From assembly GCA_003427395.1 (NCBI GenBank), contig BFEA01000585.1, forward strand, positions 904,135 through 937,534: a DNA stretch of 33,400 bases, read 5' to 3'. Positions 18,444-28,356 of the stretch are shown here, one piece after another. This stretch comes from Chara braunii (lineage: Eukaryota > Streptophyta > Charophyceae > Charales > Characeae). The notes beneath the pieces were generated by a model. It was not told the DNA's origin and did not search any database. It was given only the letters and a program-made list of their open reading frames with translations. How positions within the stretch are numbered: the first letter of the stretch is position 1; each line of letters begins with the position of its first letter. The position numbers were made by a program, and so were the translations under genes.

Positions 18444-19308
18444 TCTCTCACTCTCTCCACTTGAGTCCCGGTCCAGGTGTTGCTGCTCCCGCTCTGTGGT
18501 ACCCATAGGGTCTCAACCTCATGGTACACAATCATCACCTGTTCCTTGGCAGTGAGCCCGTCCCTTCAGCATCTTCTTTTTGCTCTGTTCTTAGCCTTCG
18601 TGACAACAGCTTGTAGTTTTGGGTCCCCTCTCATCTCCTCCTCTCTCGCTCCCTCCATGTTGATCTTCAGCTTGGCCTCATCTTCCCCGTCGTAGTTTAA
18701 GACCGTGGTAATCCAAGGACCCTCCCCGGACATTGGCCTCCAATTCGTTATAACTTATAAGGTTCCAGCAGTCTGGCCTATAGCCATAAAGACCATTGCT
18801 GCCCGCCGTAGTCGGCTCTCTTTTGAGTGGACCGTGTACGGTACCAGGCCGCCAATTCCGAAGTAGCCCAGGTTTGATACTCGGCACACGTGCGCTTAGA
18901 CGGACTGCTGCCCGCTCACTTTGTCGCTCTGCCCTCCTACCTCAGATCACCAGCATTGGCGTAACGAGGCCGTCTGTGCATAAGTAGCCATAGACTCGCC
19001 TCCCTCACCCTTTATAGGATCGCCACATACTGCGATCCCAACGCTCTGAATGAGGGATTCAAATACCCTTTTTAATCCTATAAATTAGAAATTGTATTTC
19101 AAAAATTAGTAAAGCAAGTAAAATGAAGAAAGGAAAAACGAGCAGCCGAACCTCAACGGTCATAAAACAAGCCGAACCTTTTGTTGTCAATCACTAGTCC
19201 CTTCATTTTCGACGTGAAGTGATTGCATGCGCGACGCAGTGATCCCATAACGAGATACCAACGGGCACCCTCCTCCCTTATAGACTCTCCGCCGAACTAC
19301 CCTTGATG
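18444..19308. other. Region without a supported gene
   Basis: 18705-18729 carries the second copy of the GTGGTAATC..GGACCCTCCC motif also found at 14356. The rest holds no frame or RNA gene that I can support. An AT-rich stretch with AATTAG-type motifs lies at 19060-19110. Confidence 0.5.
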
Positions 19309-19391
19309 GGCACCCGTGTCCGATGGTAAGGAGGGGGCTTAAGACCCCTTATAGGGTGACAAGCCTCCTACCAAGGCGGCCGCGGGTGTCC
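19309..19391. repeat. Imperfect long inverted repeat
   Basis: The left arm GGCACCCGTGTCCGATGGTA plus AGGAGG pairs with the right arm ending GCGGGTGTCC at roughly four of five positions with small gaps. The centre contains a near-palindrome GGGGCTTAAGACCCC (19334-19348). It may be a MITE remnant. Confidence 0.6.
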
Positions 19392-19398
19392 CCTTTTT

Positions 19399-19436
19399 GC
19401 GGTCTTACGACGCATCGTCTAGTAAGCAGCGACCGC
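19399..19436. repeat. Stem-loop with small bulges
   Basis: GCGGTC-TTAC-GACG (19399-19412) pairs with CGTC, GTAA and GACCGC (19416-19436), with short bulges on the right side and a CAT loop. It follows directly on the inverted repeat at 19309-19391. It has no tRNA-like features. Confidence 0.5.
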
Positions 19437-19527
19437 AATAAATGGAACGCGAAGGGTCAGAGTTCATAAACTAACCGTTCATCCCCCTCTCGAAGCGACA
19501 AAAGGAGAGGGAAGTTTCAAAGAGAGC

Positions 19528-19616
<89 letters not shown>
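19528..19616. repeat. (TAA)n microsatellite joined to a 29-nt poly(A)
   Basis: About 20 TAA units (19528-19586) are followed by 29 uninterrupted A (19588-19616). Such composite tails often mark the 3' end of LINE or SINE insertions, but no LINE or SINE body is recognised upstream. Confidence 0.9.
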
Positions 19617-19618
<2 letters not shown>

Positions 19619-19726
19619 GAGGGGGAAAGGAAGAATGCATAGCGTCACTGCAACCTGAGACCACTAGATCACTGTAAATGAAAATGGCAATCCGAATCCG
19701 GGCGCAGGTCTGACGCATGACCTTCG

Positions 19727-19746
19727 TTTTTTTTTTTTTTTTTTTT
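19727..19746. repeat. 20-nt poly(T) run
   Basis: Twenty T in a row, 110 bp downstream of the poly(A). Together they resemble two retroposed tails facing each other. Confidence 0.9.
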
Positions 19747-20193
19747 CCTAACCCCTACTAACCTTGACAGTGACCGTAGTTCACTACATACGTCCCATAA
19801 CCAGGGTATAGGGTACTCGACGTGCAGTAGAAAGGAATGCGCAGGTCCTACCTCCACGTCCTTGCGCGACCCCGGCGGTTACCACAGTCTCAGGCCGGTG
19901 GTGCTCTGCTGTACAACATGGCGCCGAACCTGCGTGGACCAATGGAAAGTCCAATGGCGCACCCCTTCCTTTTGCCAAGGCAAGCGCCGACTGGACCGGT
20001 ACACGACAGAGTACTACGAGTATACACCCGGTACGTAGCAAATATCTGTAGGTTGGGACTTGGTGAACCAAGGAGGTTCTTATGCAGGCTACTGGTACAT
20101 GGCATGGTACGCGAGCAGGTACCTGGTTCGCAGTGTGGTAGGCGAGCAAGCGTCTGGCGCGCAACGGAGGGCCGGGACACCACGCCCTCCGAC

Positions 20194-20575
20194 AACTTTC
20201 GTGGTCATTATGGACGCGAGCCAGTATGGGATTGGCGCAGTGTTGCAACAAGATGATGGCGATGGTCGGGGTCCGCTCGAATATTACAGCAAATGCATGC
20301 CCAACCACAAGCTAGCTACCTCCACGTATATGCATGAGCTCTATGCCTTGTAAGAGGCGCTCGCACATTGGAAGCACTACCTCTTGGGTCGTCACTTCAA
20401 GGTTTCCTCAGATCATCAAAGCTTGCAGTTGATTAAAACGCAAACTGATCTCTCTCCAATGCTGACCCGCTGGCTGCATGACATTGACATTTACAATTTT
20501 GAACTCAAACATAAGAAAGGCTGTTATAGTCATGTCGCTGATGCTTTGTCTCGACATCCTGAGTTTTTGACTTGC
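20194..20575 (+). pseudogene. RNase H domain of element C
   Basis: The frame reads FVVIMDASQYGIGAVLQQDD (first catalytic Asp region), then PLEYYSKCMP and STYMHELYAL. A TAA stop follows at 20351-20353, where Gln is expected. The frame continues unchanged with ALAHWKHYLLGRHFKV, SSDHQSL and LTRWLHDIDIYNFELK, ending at HVADALSRHP, the junction to integrase. Apart from the stop the domain is complete. The RT that should precede it is missing. Confidence 0.88.
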
Positions 20576-21888
20576 CTCGTGAGCTCATATGACCTCCAAA
20601 GGAAACTGAAGGAGGATCTGGTCGAACACACTGCAAAGGATTCGGACCTTAGTCCCATCCTTGAGCAGCTCAAGGCTGACCCTAGCAGTCAGCCTGATTT
20701 TCATGAGTGCGAGGGTCTTGTATTCCGTTGGTATGGGAAGTTTGATCATTTGTGTGTACCCAACCATGGGCCTTTCCATACTCATTTCTTGGATTTCGCA
20801 CATGGTCAGAGTGGACACTTCGGCTTTGAGAAGACTTATGAAAGTCTTTTGCAACAGTTTGATTGACCGGGAATGAAGGGATCCGCTCAGAAGTTTATTG
20901 TTGAATGTCAAGTCTGTCAAAGACCCAAGGTCCATAGGCATATGACCTGCTGAAACCCCTCCCCATTCCTGTTGGACCCGGTGAGTCGATTTCCATCGAT
21001 TTCACAGACATGGGAAAGGTGAGTGAGGGAGGAAATTCACAAGCCATGGTCATCGTGGACCGTTTTTCCAAATTTTTGAATTTGATTCCTTTTCTTCCTC
21101 ATGCCCCGACTGAGCTCGTGATCGAAGAATTTCATCAGCAGTACATTCTGCAGTTTGGCCACCCGAAAACTATTGTGAATGATCGGGACACCAGGTTCAT
21201 TAGTAAAGATTGGAAGGACTTCACCTCTCAGATCTACGACATTAAACTCAACAAGACTTTTGATCGACACCCCGAAGCCAATGGATTGGCCGAGGAAATC
21301 AACCAGATTGTCATTCAACTACTTCGCGCGTTAGTTGTTCCTGATCAGAATACGTGGGACAAGGAGTTACACAAAGTGAAGGGATTGTACAACAACTCCA
21401 TTCACTCCGCAACTGGCGTGACACCGAACCAGTTGCAATACGGTTGGCAGTTGCGCAAGCCTCTCTCTTATATGTTCCCCGACTGATCGCCTGGTCTAAC
21501 GCCCGACATGCCAGGCTACAATGCTAGGTATGCACGTTTGCTCAAAGCTGGTATCGCAGTGATGAACAAGCGCCAACAGGCCATGATCAAACATGCTAAC
21601 AAGTCGCGCAAAGCAGGGAATTTTGAAGTCGGAAGTTATGTTTGGATCAAGATGTCTGAATTTTTTGAAGAAGAGGGAGTATCACGAAAGCTTCTTCCAT
21701 TGTACTATGGTCCTTGGCAGGTTCTGAAGGTGGTAGGAAATGACAAATTTGGTCCTTCATACGTGATCGACGTACCGCCTCATCTGCGTACGTATCCGGT
21801 CTTTCACACATCTAAACTGTTCCCCCACATTAATGATGAGACTTTTCCTTTCCGAGATCCTATGATACCTCGTGAGATGAATGGTGGC
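20576..21888 (+). pseudogene. Integrase of element C
   Basis: The HHCC domain is intact in sequence: HGQSGH (20801-20818) and CQVC (20906-20917). TGA at 20864-20866 replaces the tryptophan of the WPGMK motif (element B has TGG in the aligned YTWPRM). A frame change near 20940 leads to LLKPLPIPVGPGESISIDF. The catalytic triad is complete: Asp 20998-21000, Asp 21181-21183 (NDRD) and Glu 21292-21294. TGA 21484-21486 interrupts the frame after YMFPD. The frame then resumes unchanged to the SH3-like KLLPLYYGPWQVLKVVG and HTSKLFPH blocks. Confidence 0.9.
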
Positions 21889-22185
21889 CACGAAATAGAC
21901 AGAATTGTGTCCCATGAAGGAAGAGGGAGGAGCAGACAGTACAAAGTTCACTTCCTTTATCACCCGTTGAACAAGTTCTACAGGATCGACCAGAAAGAGT
22001 TGCTAAAGAACGTTCTCTGTGTTGTTAACGCTTATGAACGACAGATTGCCGATGGACAGACTGCTATGTTTTCTGCAACACTTACTCCTCATGGTTATAT
22101 CGAAACTCTCTTTTTGATCTACGCCTACGACGCATTTTGTGCCGACTCTGAACGAGTTACTCGCTCGAAGAGACCTCACTCTTGA
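21889..22185 (+). pseudogene. Chromodomain and C-terminal tail of element C
   Basis: The same frame reads HEIDRIVSHEGRG, RQYKVHFLYHP, FYRIDQKELLKNV and VNAYERQ, the pattern of a chromoviral chromodomain. A tail of about 30 residues of unknown role follows, ending at TGA 22183-22185 inside the polypurine tract. No internal stop is present in this part. Confidence 0.8.
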
Positions 22186-22197
22186 GAGAGGGGGTAG
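22183..22197 (+). promoter_or_regulatory. Polypurine tract of element C
   Basis: TGAGAGAGGGGGTAG directly precedes the LTR start TGTAATGACC. In Ty3/gypsy elements this tract primes plus-strand DNA synthesis. The pol stop codon overlaps its first bases. Confidence 0.75.
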
Positions 22198-22442
22198 TGT
22201 AATGACCTGCCAAAACACAGACTGACTACACTGCTGATTTTTGGGATTTGCCACTGGAATGTATGTCTTGCCGAGATTCCCGCATTCTGCTGTGATTTCT
22301 AAGTCTGTGTGTGCGTGCCTGCTGGTCTGCGTGCCTGTCTGAGTGCTTGTCGGCCTGAGTGTGTGTGTGACCCGCAAGTGTACTTGTTGGTTGAAAGGCC
22401 CGCAGGGCCGATACTTACCTGTGGCCATGACTTTGAGGGTTC
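22198..22442 (+). repeat. 3' LTR of element C, interrupted
   Basis: It begins TGTAATGACCTGCC right after the polypurine tract, as Ty3/gypsy LTRs do. 22300-22380 is a degenerate GTGTGC/CCTG-rich segment. The LTR sequence is lost where the inverted copy of dispersed repeat R begins (about 22443). The distal LTR part was not located beyond 23157. Confidence 0.65.
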
Positions 22443-23157
22443 CAACGGGGAAAAACACTCGAGGGTATGTCCGCGACACTTAGAGCAGCGGGAAAAACAC
22501 TCAAGTAGCAGGTAGGCCGGTGCCACTCAAGTAGTGGTAGAAGTGTCGGGTATTGGAGGCCGACCAGAAGAAGACAAAAGTTGGCATTTTTCAGAGGCCC
22601 AATAGCGGTAGGCTAGAGGTAGGCGGGAACAGTCCAAGTAGCCTGAGTCTAGGGCCTGTCCGGACGATATCAGAACGTGCAATGATGTTTCCCTCCAAAA
22701 GGGAGGAGGTACCTGTTGTTGGGAGGCCGCACGGCCTGGGAAGTCACCGCCCAAGGGGCAAGTAGGCCGCTAAAACTTCGGGAGGAGCAAGCAACTCCTC
22801 ATTTGCAGTATGCGAGGATTGGCGACACGCTGCTGGAGCCAAGCGATGGACTTGGAGCGGTGCTTGGAGGAGGAGAGCAGTTGGTCGCTCAGCTTGGCTA
22901 TGGCGAGGAGCCCAACCTGAGGAGGAGGAAGAATGGGGCGAAGGAGGAGTGGCGAGGTACCTACCTGGCTATGGCGGGCACCATCTTCAACACCTTTTTA
23001 GGCGCTGCATCTGGAAGGCCCCAGTTGGGGTAGTGTCGCACCAAGGAAGCTCGAGGCAGAGTCAGGCATGACGACATGAGGAGCGGTGACATAGCTGCTT
23101 TGTGTTGTCCTTTGGACAGGACGGCAGAGCCCTTAGTGGTCCGCCATAGCCTAGGCA
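22443..23157 (-). repeat. Dispersed repeat R, copy 2 (longest)
   Basis: The reverse complement matches copy 1 (5155-5690) from CCTAGGCTATGGCGGACC onward. It also includes the right-hand tail shared with copy 3: AAAAATGCCAACTTTT, CCACTACTTGAGTGG, CCTACCTGCTACTT and AGTGTTTTTCCCCG. It carries about 79 bp not present in copy 1, near 22950-23030. It interrupts the LTR of element C, so it is younger than that insertion. No conserved frame or transposase is visible. Confidence 0.87.
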
Positions 23158-23491
23158 TGTGAGAGGAGGAAGAAGGGGGAAGCCATGACTATGGTGGACT
23201 TGCTGTTGTGTCAACAGTAAGAGGAACTTCGGATATTGATTGTGGTTCATCCACTCATTGTTATTATTATTATTGGAAGAAGAATAAGATTTGCGAAGTG
23301 GAGGAGGAGGAAGGTGGAGAGAGAAGGGGCATTTGTCATTGGTCTTGCTGGTGTACATTTTCTTCTATCTCTTTGCAAGTGCTTTCATTTATTTCGCAAT
23401 TGGCTGGCATTGTCTTTCCTTGTGAATTTGCACTTTGGAAGTGACCAGGATCGTAACACAAGAAAATCTAAAGAAAATCAAGCTACTTAGT

Positions 23492-23527
23492 AAGCGATTC
23501 ACCCTAGGAAAGCGATTCACCCTAGGA
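23492..23527. repeat. Two tandem 18-bp units
   Basis: AAGCGATTCACCCTAGGA occurs twice back to back. The following TGAATCG makes an inverted pair with CGATTCA of the second unit. Confidence 0.9.
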
Positions 23528-25113
23528 TGAATCGGTTCATAAATGTGTCCTCGAAGTGGCTGATTTTTAGTGGTCCTCTTTCCTTTCCTTTTTTTTCTTT
23601 TCTTTTCCCTCACCATATTCGGACAGTAGGGACCTGTCAATCCCTACTGTGCCTGTTCCTACAGACGGCCAACTCACTCCCTCCTTCTCCTCTTTTGTCT
23701 TACTCACCCTCCTTTTTCTCCTCGTTTTTCTTCTCCTTTTCTTTTATTTTTCGATATGACAAGTGTCAACTAGCTGTTGAGTCTATCTTCTAGGCCATGG
23801 ATCTTGATCTAGGCCTAGATCATGCTCAAGGGGCGGTCCATTATTTCTCGGAATTCGATTATGGCACCCCCATACTCGTAGGAGCCCCTTTTCACCACCG
23901 TTAACTCCAAATTGTGCCCCCTTTTGCTCCAATTTTCTCTTGGTCGCTTATTTCTCACATAGAGCCTCTCAAGGCTCTAGTTTCTTTGGACTGGCTAGTC
24001 CAAGATATATCGGACTGCATTCTATACCCCCCTTCCTCATTTTTTCCTTCTTGTCTTCTACAACTTTCCCGCTTGATCCCACTAGTGTTTGCATTAGTGG
24101 TGCTGATATTTTTAGTCGTTAGATCTTGATATTGATGATGCATCTCTCTTTGATTATTTATTCCTCATGACGCCCCATACTTCTCCTGGGGCATGTCAAG
24201 TCCCCGACACTTGTCCCGTACTAGTCGCCGAAAGTACTCCCGCCAGTCCCGATGCCAATTTGTGATTATTTTTATTTGAATCCACGTGGTCCCCGACACT
24301 ACTCCCCACGTCATCCCAATTTTATTTGGGACCCCTTTGTCACTGGCATTCCCAATTTCCTCCTCCCAATGTGTCTCAAGTATGCCAAATATTCTTGCTC
24401 GCGTGATCTTGATCTCGTGATCGTCGTTCATCGTCGTAATTTGGTCCTCATGCTAGAGGCTCTCTTTTCTAGTGCCTTGCAGCCGTCAAGCCTTATTTTC
24501 TCATGGCCTTGACACTCCCTTGCAGCCTGTTAAATCTCAGAGTGCAATGGTGATTTTTTTGCTTGTCCCATTGCCCCCACACTTCCCTCAAACTGAAACA
24601 AAATGAAGTGGCACATCCCGAAGTGCATTCGAACCCAATATTGACATCAAATGTACTTGAAACATGTGTTTGCTTTACTTTTTGTGATCCGTTGCATCAC
24701 GGCCTACTTCCTTCTTGATTTATCTGGAATTTCTCTTCGTCAAGGCATAGTGTAACCGTTTCATCCTATGTTTAATTCGGTCGCAAAATGTAAGTAAAAC
24801 ATGTGTTTTCTTTTGCTCTAGTTGTCCGTTTTTGTTTGTTTTTATCCCAACTGCATCTACACTTGATGCAGTCTTGTCCAAGGCACCTAGACCTCTTTCG
24901 TGGAGGGACGAGCTGGCTATGATGTGACGACTTGCCCTTCTTTCACTTCCACACTCTCCCACTTCTCCCATTCTCCCTCTAGGCTCGTTTCTCCTCACCT
25001 TTGCCGACCGTTTTATTCCAGATCACACTAGAAACTCATTTCTTCAATTCAGTGTACATGGGCGCTCCAAAACTAAGGCCCTTGTGATCCGTTGCATCCC
25101 TTTTGAGCCCCTT

Positions 25114-25147
25114 CTCAATTTCAAGGCCTAAAAGCCTCGAAATTGAG
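25114..25147. repeat. 14-bp stem hairpin
   Basis: CTCAATTTCAAGGC and GCCTCGAAATTGAG pair at 13 of 14 positions around a CTAAAA loop. Confidence 0.7.
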
Positions 25148-25960
25148 GCTCTCCTTCTCTTTTTCTAACCCTCTTTATTTTGGCTCCCAAGGGTCTTTTA
25201 TTTTTCAGATTGCCCGTGCTTTAGGCACTTATTTGGGTGGTAACTACTTGTCCTTTTGTACCCTTCTTGCTTGTTTCATAGCCCTCAGGCTTTTCTTATG
25301 TCGTATTCAGGTGGCCCCCTCGGCCACATGCTATGGTCTCATGTGCGGGCACCAAGGCCTTATTTTCCTTGGTCTCGTCGGCATCCTCCTTCCTGCGGTG
25401 CTTAGCATCTGGGTATGTTTTTTTGGCAGTCCTCCTTCAAGGAGGGCTGCCTTTACTAATTTCTTTTAGCATTTTGCCGCCACAACTTCGCGGTTCATTC
25501 CCTGTTCTAAGGCTCTGGTGGTCTTGGGGACCCTCTTGGGTCCTCGACTCTGGCAATCTGCCTTAGTCCCTCATCTTTTCTTTCTCTCTTGCCTCCTCAT
25601 TCCGGATTCCTCTGTTGTGCACATCTTAGCCATATATCACATCTCAAGGGTCGGGACTTGATTTGGGAACCAAAGGTCCCGACACCGGGCAACTCTGTTT
25701 GACTATGTATACCACGACTTCGATAGCACCCTGCTACGGTTTTCTCTTGTTAGGCCGAGCGGCTGTGGTCGGGGCCGTCACTACGCAACCATGTTGCGCC
25801 TCTAGTGCCAGTGGCGTGTTTGGAGTGTAGTTTTTGGCTGTGACAAACCTTTCTTTGTTTCGTGGGTGTTTTGCTTGCTTATGATGGGGTGTGAACCGAC
25901 AGTTCGTAGAGTTTTCCATCCGGTCTGGGTGAGTGATAGTCTGCTTTGATTCTCGTCACA

Positions 25961-26001
25961 GGTACCTTGAGGGCAGTGGTTGGTGCGCACCTCAAGGTAT
26001 C
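25961..26001. repeat. 12-bp inverted repeat
   Basis: GGTACCTTGAGG (25961-25972) pairs with CCTCAAGGTATC (25990-26001) at 11 of 12 positions across a 17-nt spacer. Confidence 0.7.
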
Positions 26002-26192
26002 AGTTGTCAGGCAGTCGTTGATGCTTAACAACAACCGGGGTTAAGGAGGATTATCACTTACAGTGTAACCAGTTGATGGGTTCAGCCTCCTGATGAGGTG
26101 GCAAAAGTCTGACGAAACAGTTTGCCACAGCCCCTCGTTTGTTGTCCTCTTCTCCCTCTCTACCTACAGTTTGTCGGGCAGCTCTGTTTGAC

Positions 26193-26265
26193 TATATATA
26201 TATATATATCTACGTACGCGTATGCTTGTTTTCGGACATGTATGCGTACGCGAGCATACGTACGG
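26193..26265. repeat. TA run and alternating CGTACG segment, left edge of satellite block
   Basis: A TA dinucleotide run (26193-26209) leads into CTACGTACGCGTATGC and, after a short spacer, TATGCGTACGCGAGCATACG. The segment is mostly alternating purine-pyrimidine and partly self-complementary. A shorter direct copy lies at 28319-28356 on the other side of the satellite block. Confidence 0.75.
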
Positions 26266-26290
26266 TTTATGTGGCAGCTCTGTTATACCG

Positions 26291-28316
26291 GTCCTCCGGG
26301 TTCTTTTTGGTATCCTAGTTGGTTGCTTCCCGTTGTTCGGCCTATCAATGGGGGCGGTGCTTTTATGTGGGAATCATCATCTAGGATTGTTTTTTATGAT
26401 GTCTCGGTACGAATTGCTTACGATGACGCCGAATAAGAATACCAACTTCTTGATGTCAAACAAGGCCATCTGTTGTGTATAGATATGTATTTGGGACTCT
26501 TTTTGAATTCTTTGCAGAATTCGCTCCTGTCACTCCTTTTCTTGTTCCTTTTCCTTTATTCTTCCCTGATGCTGGGGTATTTCGTTTTGCGGGCCTACCG
26601 TATGGTTCCGTTTTTATGGTAGAATTTGTTCCGGTAACCTTGTCTGCATCCTGGTTGGTTTTGTCCCGTTATTCGGTCTATTTCACGAGCGTAGCGGTGC
26701 TTCATGTGGGACCAGTCATTCATATATTTTTTTATTGTCTTGGCATCCTGGTTGGTTGTTTCCCGTTGTTCGGCCCACATGGGGAAGGTGCTTTTATGTG
26801 GGAATCGTCATCCGGGATTGGCTTTTATACCAGTGCTCCGGGTTCTTTTTGGTATCCTAGTTGGTTGCTTCCCATTGTTCGGCCTATCAATGAGGGCGGT
26901 GCTTTTATGTGGGAATCATCATCTAGGATTGTTTTTTATGATGTCCCGGTATGAATTGCTTACGATGACGCCGAATAGGAATACCGACTTCTTGATGTCG
27001 AACAAGGCCATCTGCTGTGGATAGATATGTATCTGGGACTCTTTTTTATTTCTTTGCAGACAAGAATGTTTTGACATCCTGGTTGGTCTTGTCCCCTCGT
27101 TTGGCTTGTGTAGGACTGGGGTGGTGCTTGCATGTGGGACTTGTCATCTGGGATCTGTTTTGTTGCCCCCTGTTCTGGTTTATTTGGCTGTTCCCTTCCT
27201 CTTTTCTTTGCCTCTTTGCCTTTTGTCTGTGTGCAAGTGGGTCGATATGTCACACGGGGGTGGGGGCAGCCGCCGCTCTGGGCGGCCTTGTACGCAAGAG
27301 GTTCTGAACAGGGAGCTGTAAGGAAGAAGATAAAAAAACGAATATCTTCTCTTTTTTTCCTTTTTTTCGCTTTTATGCACTGATATTCATGTGACACTAT
27401 GTACTCTGACGTTGCTAGCTCTCTGCTTTTGTAGATGATGCAGCGAGCGTCGGGCCTGTACTAGCAGGCTTTGCTTTTGTTATGGTAGAAAATAATTTTT
27501 TAATTCGTCCGTTTTTTTTAAACAATGGATATGGTAGAATTTGTTTTGGTAACCTGGTCTGCATCCCGGTTGGTTTTGTCCCGTTGTTCGGTCTATTTCA
27601 CGAGCGTAGCGGTGCTTCATGTGGGACCAGTCATCCGTTTTTTTTAATATTATTCTTGGCATCCTGGTTGGTTGTTTCCCGTTGTTCAGCCTGCCTGGGG
27701 GCGGTGCTTTTATGTGGGAATCGTCATCCGGGATTGCCTTTTTTACCGGTCCTCCGTGTTCTTTTTGGTATCCTAGTTGGTTGCTTCCCATTGTTCGGCC
27801 TATCAATGGGGCCGGTGCTTTTATGTGGGAATCATCATCTAGGATTGTTTTTTATGATGTCCCGGTACGAATTGCTTACGATGACGCCGAATAGGAATAC
27901 AAACTTCTTGATGTCGAACAAGGCCATCTGCTGTGTATAGATATGTATCTGGGACTCTTTTTGATTTCTCTGCAGACAAGAATGTTTTGACATCCTGGTT
28001 GGTCTTGTCCCGTCATTTGGCCTGTGTAGGACTGGGGCGGTGCTTGCATGTGGGACTTGTCATCTGGGATCTGTTTTGTTGCCCCCTGTTCTGTTTTATT
28101 TGGCTGTTCCCTTCCTCTTTTCTTTGCCTCTTTGCCTTTTGGCTGTGTGCAAGTGGGTCGATATGACACACGGGGGTGGGGGCAGCCGCCGCTCTGGGCG
28201 GCCTTGTACGCAGGAGGTTCTGAACAGGGGGAGTTGTAAGGAAGAAGATGAAAAAAACGAATTCATTTTTTCTTTTTTTTCTTTTTTTCGCTTTTGCGCT
28301 CTGATATTCATGTGAC
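26291..28316. repeat. Satellite-like block with ~916-bp higher-order period
   Basis: A monomer of about 90 bp (TCCTGGTTGGTT, then TCCCGTTGTTCGG, then GGTGCTTTTATGTGGGAATC) appears at about 26309, 26645, 26745, 26851, 27076, 27562, 27659, 27767 and 27991. The last eight form two groups of four, spaced 915-921 bp, so 26615-27395 and 27530-28316 are two copies of a larger unit; 26291-26518 is a partial copy. Each large unit also contains a pyrimidine block and a CACACGGGGGTGGGGGCAGC segment. Both strands are open over long distances because of composition, and different monomers keep different frames, so I treat it as non-coding. Confidence 0.9.
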
Positions 28317-28318
28317 AA

Positions 28319-28356
28319 TATATAATACGTACGCGTACGCACTGCGTACGCACATA
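28319..28356. repeat. Alternating CGTACG segment, right edge of satellite block
   Basis: TATATAATACGTACGCGTAC and the following TGCGTACGCACATACGG repeat, in the same order and orientation, the motifs at 26193-26265. Confidence 0.7.

Larger units (their letters stand above)
20194..22440 (+). mobile_element. Degenerate Ty3/gypsy chromovirus, element C
   Basis: The plus strand encodes RNase H, integrase and a chromodomain, then a polypurine tract and a TGTAATGACC LTR start at 22198. Gag, protease and RT are absent: homology begins abruptly at TTC GTG GTC ATT (20197), so the copy is 5'-truncated or rearranged. Stops lie at 20351, 20864 and 21484, with a frame change near 20940. The protein differs clearly from elements A and B (for example DALSRHPEFLTCLV in place of ALSRRSDFFGAIV), so C is another lineage. 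Its LTR is interrupted at about 22443 by dispersed repeat R. The stretch 19750-20193 before it has many GGTAC motifs and no gene. Confidence 0.93.
23158..26190. other. Pyrimidine-rich region without a supported gene
   Basis: No frame here shows recognisable protein features. Notable items are a (TTA)n stretch near 23258-23275, C/T-rich DNA at 23570-23760 and 24030-25620, a 15-bp GTGATCCGTTGCATC repeated exactly 400 bp apart (24684, 25084), and a GGGCA-CTCTGTTTGACTAT motif at 25687 repeated at 26175. Two hairpins and one 18-bp tandem pair are listed separately. A minus-strand frame (24165-24431) is open but unconvincing. Confidence 0.5.

Noticed and set aside
19784-20308. Minus-strand frame of 174 codons overlapping the start of element C
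   Set aside because: It is the antisense shadow of the RNase H region and its upstream GC-rich sequence; the plus strand carries the recognisable domain.
20585-20941. Minus-strand frame of 118 codons
   Set aside because: Antisense to the integrase zinc-finger region of element C.
24165-24431. Minus-strand frame of 88 codons
   Set aside because: No recognised motif, no adjoining coding stretch, and the length is common by chance.
27482-27940. Plus-strand frame of 152 codons with repeated GILVGCFPLFGLSMG peptides
   Set aside because: The peptide repeats simply mirror the satellite monomers; other monomers use other frames and the minus strand is equally open.
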